A stretch of DNA of 64,000 nucleotides from Sporofaciens musculi (GTDB lineage: Bacteria > Bacillota > Clostridia > Lachnospirales > Lachnospiraceae). The first letter of the stretch is position 1, and every line of letters begins with the position of its first letter. The DNA lies in contig NZ_WUQX01000001.1 in assembly GCF_009830285.1 (NCBI RefSeq), forward strand, positions 4,774,501-4,838,500, read 5' to 3'. A model generated the notes under the pieces. The model saw only the letters and a list, made by a program, of their open reading frames with translations, was not told the DNA's origin and searched no databases. Positions 60,703-64,000 of the stretch are shown piece by piece. The position numbers were made by a program, and so were the translations under genes.

Positions 60703-62310
60703 TTAAAATACCAACAAACCGCGGCTGTCATACACACTCTCCGAGGTTTCGTTCCCACAGCGGATGGCGCGGTCAAGCCCCATGATGGCTGCCACGGCAC
60801 CGTCAATCTTCTCCGTGGACTTTTCTTTATCTGCCTTAATATTGCCTGCCGGGTCGGTGCGGATGAAGATGTTGTCCATCATCCACCGGAGAACCGGATG
60901 CCCGCCGTGGGCAATCATCTGCTCCAGCACCAGCTTCATCAGCTCCTTGGTGGGCGGGGACATATCCTTGAAGCCCTGGCCGAATGGAACCACCGTGAAG
61001 CCCATCCCCTCCAGGTTCTGCACCATCTGCACCGCTCCCCACCGGTCAAAAGCAATCTCCCGGATATTGAAACGCTCCCCAAGCCGCTCAATGTATTTCT
61101 CAATAAAGCCGTAATGCACCACGTTCCCCTCCGTGGTCATCAGTTTTCCCTGCCGCTCCCACACATCGTAGGGGACATGGTCGCGCCGGACACGCAGCTC
61201 CAGCGTTTCCTCCGGCACCCAGAAATATGGGAGGATGCAGTATTTGTCCTCCTCATCCAGCGGCGGGAACACCAGGACGAACGCCGTGATGTCCGTGGTG
61301 GAGGACAAGTCCAGCCCTCCGTAGCACACGCGCCCCTCCAGGCCGTCCTCCGAAACCGGGAAGGCGCAGGCGTCCCATTTATCCATGGGCATCCACCGCA
61401 CCGCCTGTTTCACCCACTGGTTTAAGCGGAGCTGCCGGAAACTGTTCTCCTCCCCCGGATTCTGCTTTGCCGACTCGCAGGCGGCCTCCACCTTGTCAAT
61501 CCCCACTGTGATATTCAAAGAGGGGTTCGCTTTCTTCCACACCTTGGGGTTCGTCCAGTCGTCCGCCTCATCCGCGCCGTAGATCACCGGATAAAATGTA
61601 GGGTCGATCTTCCGCCCCTCTAAGATATCCTTTGCCTTCTGGTGCGTTTCGTAGCAGATGGAATGGGTGTCCGTCCCCGCCGTGGTGATGAGGAAATACA
61701 GCGGCTGCATCCGGGCGTCGCCGGAACCCTTGGTCATGACGTCAAATAATTTCCGGTTCGGCTGCGTGTGCAGCTCGTCGAACACCACGCCGTGGATGTT
61801 GAAGCCGTGCTTGGAATACGCCTCCGCCGAAAGCACCTGGTAGAAGGAATTGGTGGGCGTGTAGATGATCCGCTTCTGCGAGGCGAGTATCTTCACCCGC
61901 TTATTCAGCGCAGGGCACATCCGCACCATGTCCGCCGCCACGTCAAAGACGATGGTGGCCTGCTGCCGGTCGGCGGCGCACCCATACACCTCCGCCCGTT
62001 CCTCCCCGTCCCCGCAGGTCAAAAGCAGCGCCACGGCCGCCGCCAGCTCCGACTTGCCCTGCTTCTTCGGAATCTCCACATAGGCCGTGTTGAACTGGCG
62101 GTATCCGTTAGGCTTTAACGTGCCGAAAATGTCACGGATGATCTGCTCCTGCCAGTCGATCAGTTCAAAAGGCTTCCCCGCCCATGTCCCCTTGGTGTGG
62201 CAGAGGCTCTCGATGAACATCACGGCAAAATCGGCGGCATCCTTATCATAGCGGCTGTCCTTTGCCTTGAATTTTGTCGGCTTATACTTTTTCAGTTTCC
62301 GCATTGCCAT
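60703..62310 (-). CDS. Terminase large subunit
   Basis: A 535-residue DNA-packaging motor. The ATPase domain has Walker A PKKQGKS (81-87) and Walker B GVVFDELHTQ with the catalytic Glu. The nuclease domain has the metal Asp in GGLDLSSTTDITA and later FDRWGAVQMV and DGAVAAIMGLDRA. The ATG at 62310 follows GGAGG at eight bases. The small terminase subunit is not seen next to it. Confidence 0.95.
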   Translation of the reverse strand: MAMRKLKKYKPTKFKAKDSRYDKDAADFAVMFIESLCHTKGTWAGKPFELIDWQEQIIRDIFGTLKPNGYRQFNTAYVEIPKKQGKSELAAAVALLLTCGDGEERAEVYGCAADRQQATIVFDVAADMVRMCPALNKRVKILASQKRIIYTPTNSFYQVLSAEAYSKHGFNIHGVVFDELHTQPNRKLFDVMTKGSGDARMQPLYFLITTAGTDTHSICYETHQKAKDILEGRKIDPTFYPVIYGADEADDWTNPKVWKKANPSLNITVGIDKVEAACESAKQNPGEENSFRQLRLNQWVKQAVRWMPMDKWDACAFPVSEDGLEGRVCYGGLDLSSTTDITAFVLVFPPLDEEDKYCILPYFWVPEETLELRVRRDHVPYDVWERQGKLMTTEGNVVHYGFIEKYIERLGERFNIREIAFDRWGAVQMVQNLEGMGFTVVPFGQGFKDMSPPTKELMKLVLEQMIAHGGHPVLRWMMDNIFIRTDPAGNIKADKEKSTEKIDGAVAAIMGLDRAIRCGNETSESVYDSRGLLVF

Positions 62311-62426
62311 CGGCATCACCTCCAGAAGATGGCATCAAAAATGGCCTGCCAGCGGCAAGCCGTAATCTATCAGTACAAGACACAGAGCCTTACGGCTCCG
62401 CTCTTGGAATGTGCAGTTTTTATTTT

Positions 62427-62621
62427 TCAGAAAAGTGCGTCAATCTTATCGTACTCGGTCTTAAGCCTCGTGTATTCCTGCGCTATGCACTGCCTCCTGA
62501 ATCCGTTTTTGCAGGCTTTCCCCTCTTTCCAAAGGCGGTCAAGCTCCGCTTTCCGTTTCGTCAGTACCTCGGTTCCGTTTCCTTCCCGTGCATCCTTCAA
62601 ATCCCTTTCAAATCTTGTCAT
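62427..62621 (-). CDS. Small coiled-coil phage protein upstream of terminase
   Basis: A 64-residue charged, helical protein starting MTRFERDLKDAREGNGTEVL and ending CIAQEYTRLKTEYDKIDALF. It occupies the usual position of the small terminase subunit but is too short and lacks a helix-turn-helix, so I do not call it that. A frame opening at 62684 is possible. Confidence 0.6.
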   Translation of the reverse strand: MTRFERDLKDAREGNGTEVLTKRKAELDRLWKEGKACKNGFRRQCIAQEYTRLKTEYDKIDALF

Positions 62622-62746
62622 GCCTTCATCCTCCGCTTTCTGTGTTTTCCCTTTCGGTAGTACACATATTCGCTCTAAAAGCACATATTATCAAGTTAAT
62701 CCGGTCCGTGATCTGCACAAATATCTGCAGGGCAGATTGTGCAGTT

Positions 62747-63127
62747 TTAATGGTTGGGGATGTGCTTCCCGTCCTCTATCCAGTCAACCAGGACGATGAT
62801 CTCCCCTTCGGTTTCCATCCGTTCAAGCTCCGCCACATCATCCATGTCCCAACCGACCGGGTACACCCCGCAGAATTCCACAATGCAGTCGATCTCACCC
62901 GTTTCAATCCAGTCCCGGTTCAGGTTCCATGCGCCGCAGACCGTATCCACATGGCCGTGGCTGACATGGTTCTTATCAAGGATGCCCTCGATTTTTTTGA
63001 TGGTTTCATCCTTGTAAATGTCGGTGTCTTTCGGGACGGTGATGTAAAACATACACTTTGTTGCAGCCTCGCCCCGTTCCCTTCTTGCGTCAATCCACTC
63101 CTGGATGACCTCTGTCCTTTTTTTCAT
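62747..63127 (-). CDS. Phage protein of unknown function
   Basis: A 126-residue acidic protein starting MKKRTEVIQEWIDARRERGE with KCMFYITVPKDTDIYKDETI and VYPVGWDMDDVAELERMETE. It has no motif I recognise. Its ATG lies just before the zinc-finger gene's end region and is part of the leftward operon ahead of packaging genes. Confidence 0.7.
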   Translation of the reverse strand: MKKRTEVIQEWIDARRERGEAATKCMFYITVPKDTDIYKDETIKKIEGILDKNHVSHGHVDTVCGAWNLNRDWIETGEIDCIVEFCGVYPVGWDMDDVAELERMETEGEIIVLVDWIEDGKHIPNH

Positions 63128-63160
63128 AGCTTTACGCTCCTTCCTTTATCTTTGCAATGT

Positions 63161-63370
63161 TCATCCCCTGCCGTAGCACCTGTGGATGGCTGCAAGGATC
63201 TGTTCCTGCTCCTTCCCGTCCACGCCGATGCTCTCCAGCGCCTCCCTGGTGCCGCAGTCCGGGCAGAGCGGCGTTTTGCCGTCCGCCCGCGAAACTGCCG
63301 GCCTCCCGTGGTAGGTCTGCCCGCACCTTGGGCAGACCGAAATCCTCGCAATATTATCTGTTTCTTTCAT
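63161..63370 (-). CDS. Small zinc-ribbon phage protein
   Basis: A 69-residue protein starting MKETDNIARISVCPRCGQTY with a second CPDCG pair, so CxxC-x20-CxxC, then a helical end. GGAGG lies seven bases before the ATG at 63370. The start overlaps the stop of the upstream gene by four bases. It probably binds nucleic acid. Confidence 0.7.
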   Translation of the reverse strand: MKETDNIARISVCPRCGQTYHGRPAVSRADGKTPLCPDCGTREALESIGVDGKEQEQILAAIHRCYGRG

Positions 63371-64000
63371 TCCAATTCCTCCTTTGCTGCAGGTTCCCGG
63401 ATGCCAAGCGCCTCCTCCTTGCTGCGGAACATCCTCCCTGCGGATGCGCGGTAACGGCTGCCCCTGCTGTTCTGGAGCCAGAAATATTTCCCATCGAATC
63501 CCAGAACGGTGTAGTTGCCCGTGTAGCCGTTCTTCCGGTTGGTCACCATGAAGCAGGCATCCCCGTTTTTCCACCCGCCCGGAAATTCCTCCCTGCTGTC
63601 GGCATACGCCTGTTCCAGAAATGCCTCGTCAAAACCGAAGCTCTGGTATCCCTGCCTGCAGGTCTCCATATAAAACTCGCTCGGCAGTCCAAGCGGGCGG
63701 TCCTCATGCATGATGTAGACGAAAACCTTCCGCAGCCGCACCTTTCCGGTCTTAATCCCTTTGAGGGGCAGCTCCATCTCCTTTTTGTAATAAAAGGACG
63801 GGAAGCCCTCGTAGCGGTCCAGGGCCGCCTCATCCTCCTCCGTCACCGCCCATGCCGCCACAGGTACGCTTGCGCCCTCCTGCGGCTCAATGGTGAGGTA
63901 GGAGCCGGTCCTGCTTCCCTTGAACAGCAGCCGGTAGCCCTCAATCACCGAAGTGCCGATAATCCTCGCCCCAGGGCAGCGCATCCGCATCTGCCGGATG
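63367..64000 (-). CDS. Gamma-glutamylcyclotransferase-like protein, 5' end outside
   Basis: At least 210 codons of a gene that continues off the right edge (the frame is open to base 64000 and reads IRQMRMRCPGARI). IEGYRLLFKG, TIEPQEGASVPVAAWAVTEE, DRYEGFPSFYYKKEMELP and KVFVYIM match the GGCT/AIG2 fold, with the catalytic-type Glu in DEAALDRYEG. A C-terminal extra domain (NRKNGYTGNYTVLGFDGKYF) follows. It is common as a phage or element accessory gene; the substrate is unknown. Confidence 0.8.
   Translation of the reverse strand, partial: IRQMRMRCPGARIIGTSVIEGYRLLFKGSRTGSYLTIEPQEGASVPVAAWAVTEEDEAALDRYEGFPSFYYKKEMELPLKGIKTGKVRLRKVFVYIMHEDRPLGLPSEFYMETCRQGYQSFGFDEAFLEQAYADSREEFPGGWKNGDACFMVTNRKNGYTGNYTVLGFDGKYFWLQNSRGSRYRASAGRMFRSKEEALGIREPAAKEELE

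Noticed and set aside
62427..62621. Small terminase subunit
   Set aside because: The right position, but 64 residues of charged helix without a DNA-binding motif is not enough.

Overview
The window looks like the chromosome of a gut Lachnospiraceae-type Firmicute (Clostridia). The signs are strong AGGAGG ribosome sites, AgrC/LytTR and BlaI/BlaR1-type regulators, Tn4451-type mobile elements, and siphophage modules typical of that family. Almost every gene is on the minus strand. Most of the window is accessory DNA layered into a thin chromosomal backbone. No rRNA, tRNA or CRISPR array was seen.

Layout. (1) 1-3280: a LytTR response regulator and an AgrC-like kinase in an operon with two proteins of unknown function. 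(2) 3.6-6.07 kb: backbone genes (radical SAM protein, pyrD, a divergent HxlR regulator) and the first 67 bases of a metallophosphoesterase gene. (3) 6069-17219: an 11.15-kb mobilizable element of Tn4451 type. It carries a large serine recombinase, PC4-like and ParB-like proteins, a MobV relaxase with a pMV158-like oriT, a RepA helicase, two sigma-like regulators, an IS150-group insertion, a decayed PadR/hydrolase/KTR cargo and TnpV. It splits the phosphoesterase gene; removing it at a GA dinucleotide restores a 284-codon frame exactly. (4) 18.06-18.65 kb: an iteron-bearing repeat ending in half of a recombinase-type attachment site. (5) 18.7-27.2 kb: an Abi-alpha protein, a DUF2971 protein, a phosphatase 5' stub, and a prophage remnant (integrase tail, an IS3-family copy, a truncated DNA polymerase, DUF2815, DUF2800, sigma-like protein, zinc ribbons). 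(6) 27.3-30.9 kb: an ABC exporter operon, with a membrane gene interrupted by a hairpin repeat. (7) 31.0-34.9 kb: BlaI and BlaR1-like regulators driving three proteins that resemble those of region 1. (8) 35.1-36.6 kb: an SPL-type radical SAM protein and an XRE regulator. (9) 36.98-38.95 kb: a second copy of the iteron repeat, split by another IS3-family element and ending in a 48-bp palindromic att-like site. (10) 39.0 kb to the right edge: a siphophage-type prophage with tandem large serine recombinases at its left end, then lysis, tail, head and packaging genes. Its right end is outside the window.

How it fits together. The phage late genes form one leftward transcription unit from terminase through portal, protease, capsid, connectors, tail and baseplate to holin and endolysin, closed by a strong terminator at 42.85 kb. 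The mobilizable element has its own excision, transfer and possibly replication functions. The most promising undescribed system is the pair of loci in regions 1 and 7. Unrelated sensory modules sit upstream of short, related soluble proteins that begin with a common M-x-I-S-type N-terminus and have no known function.
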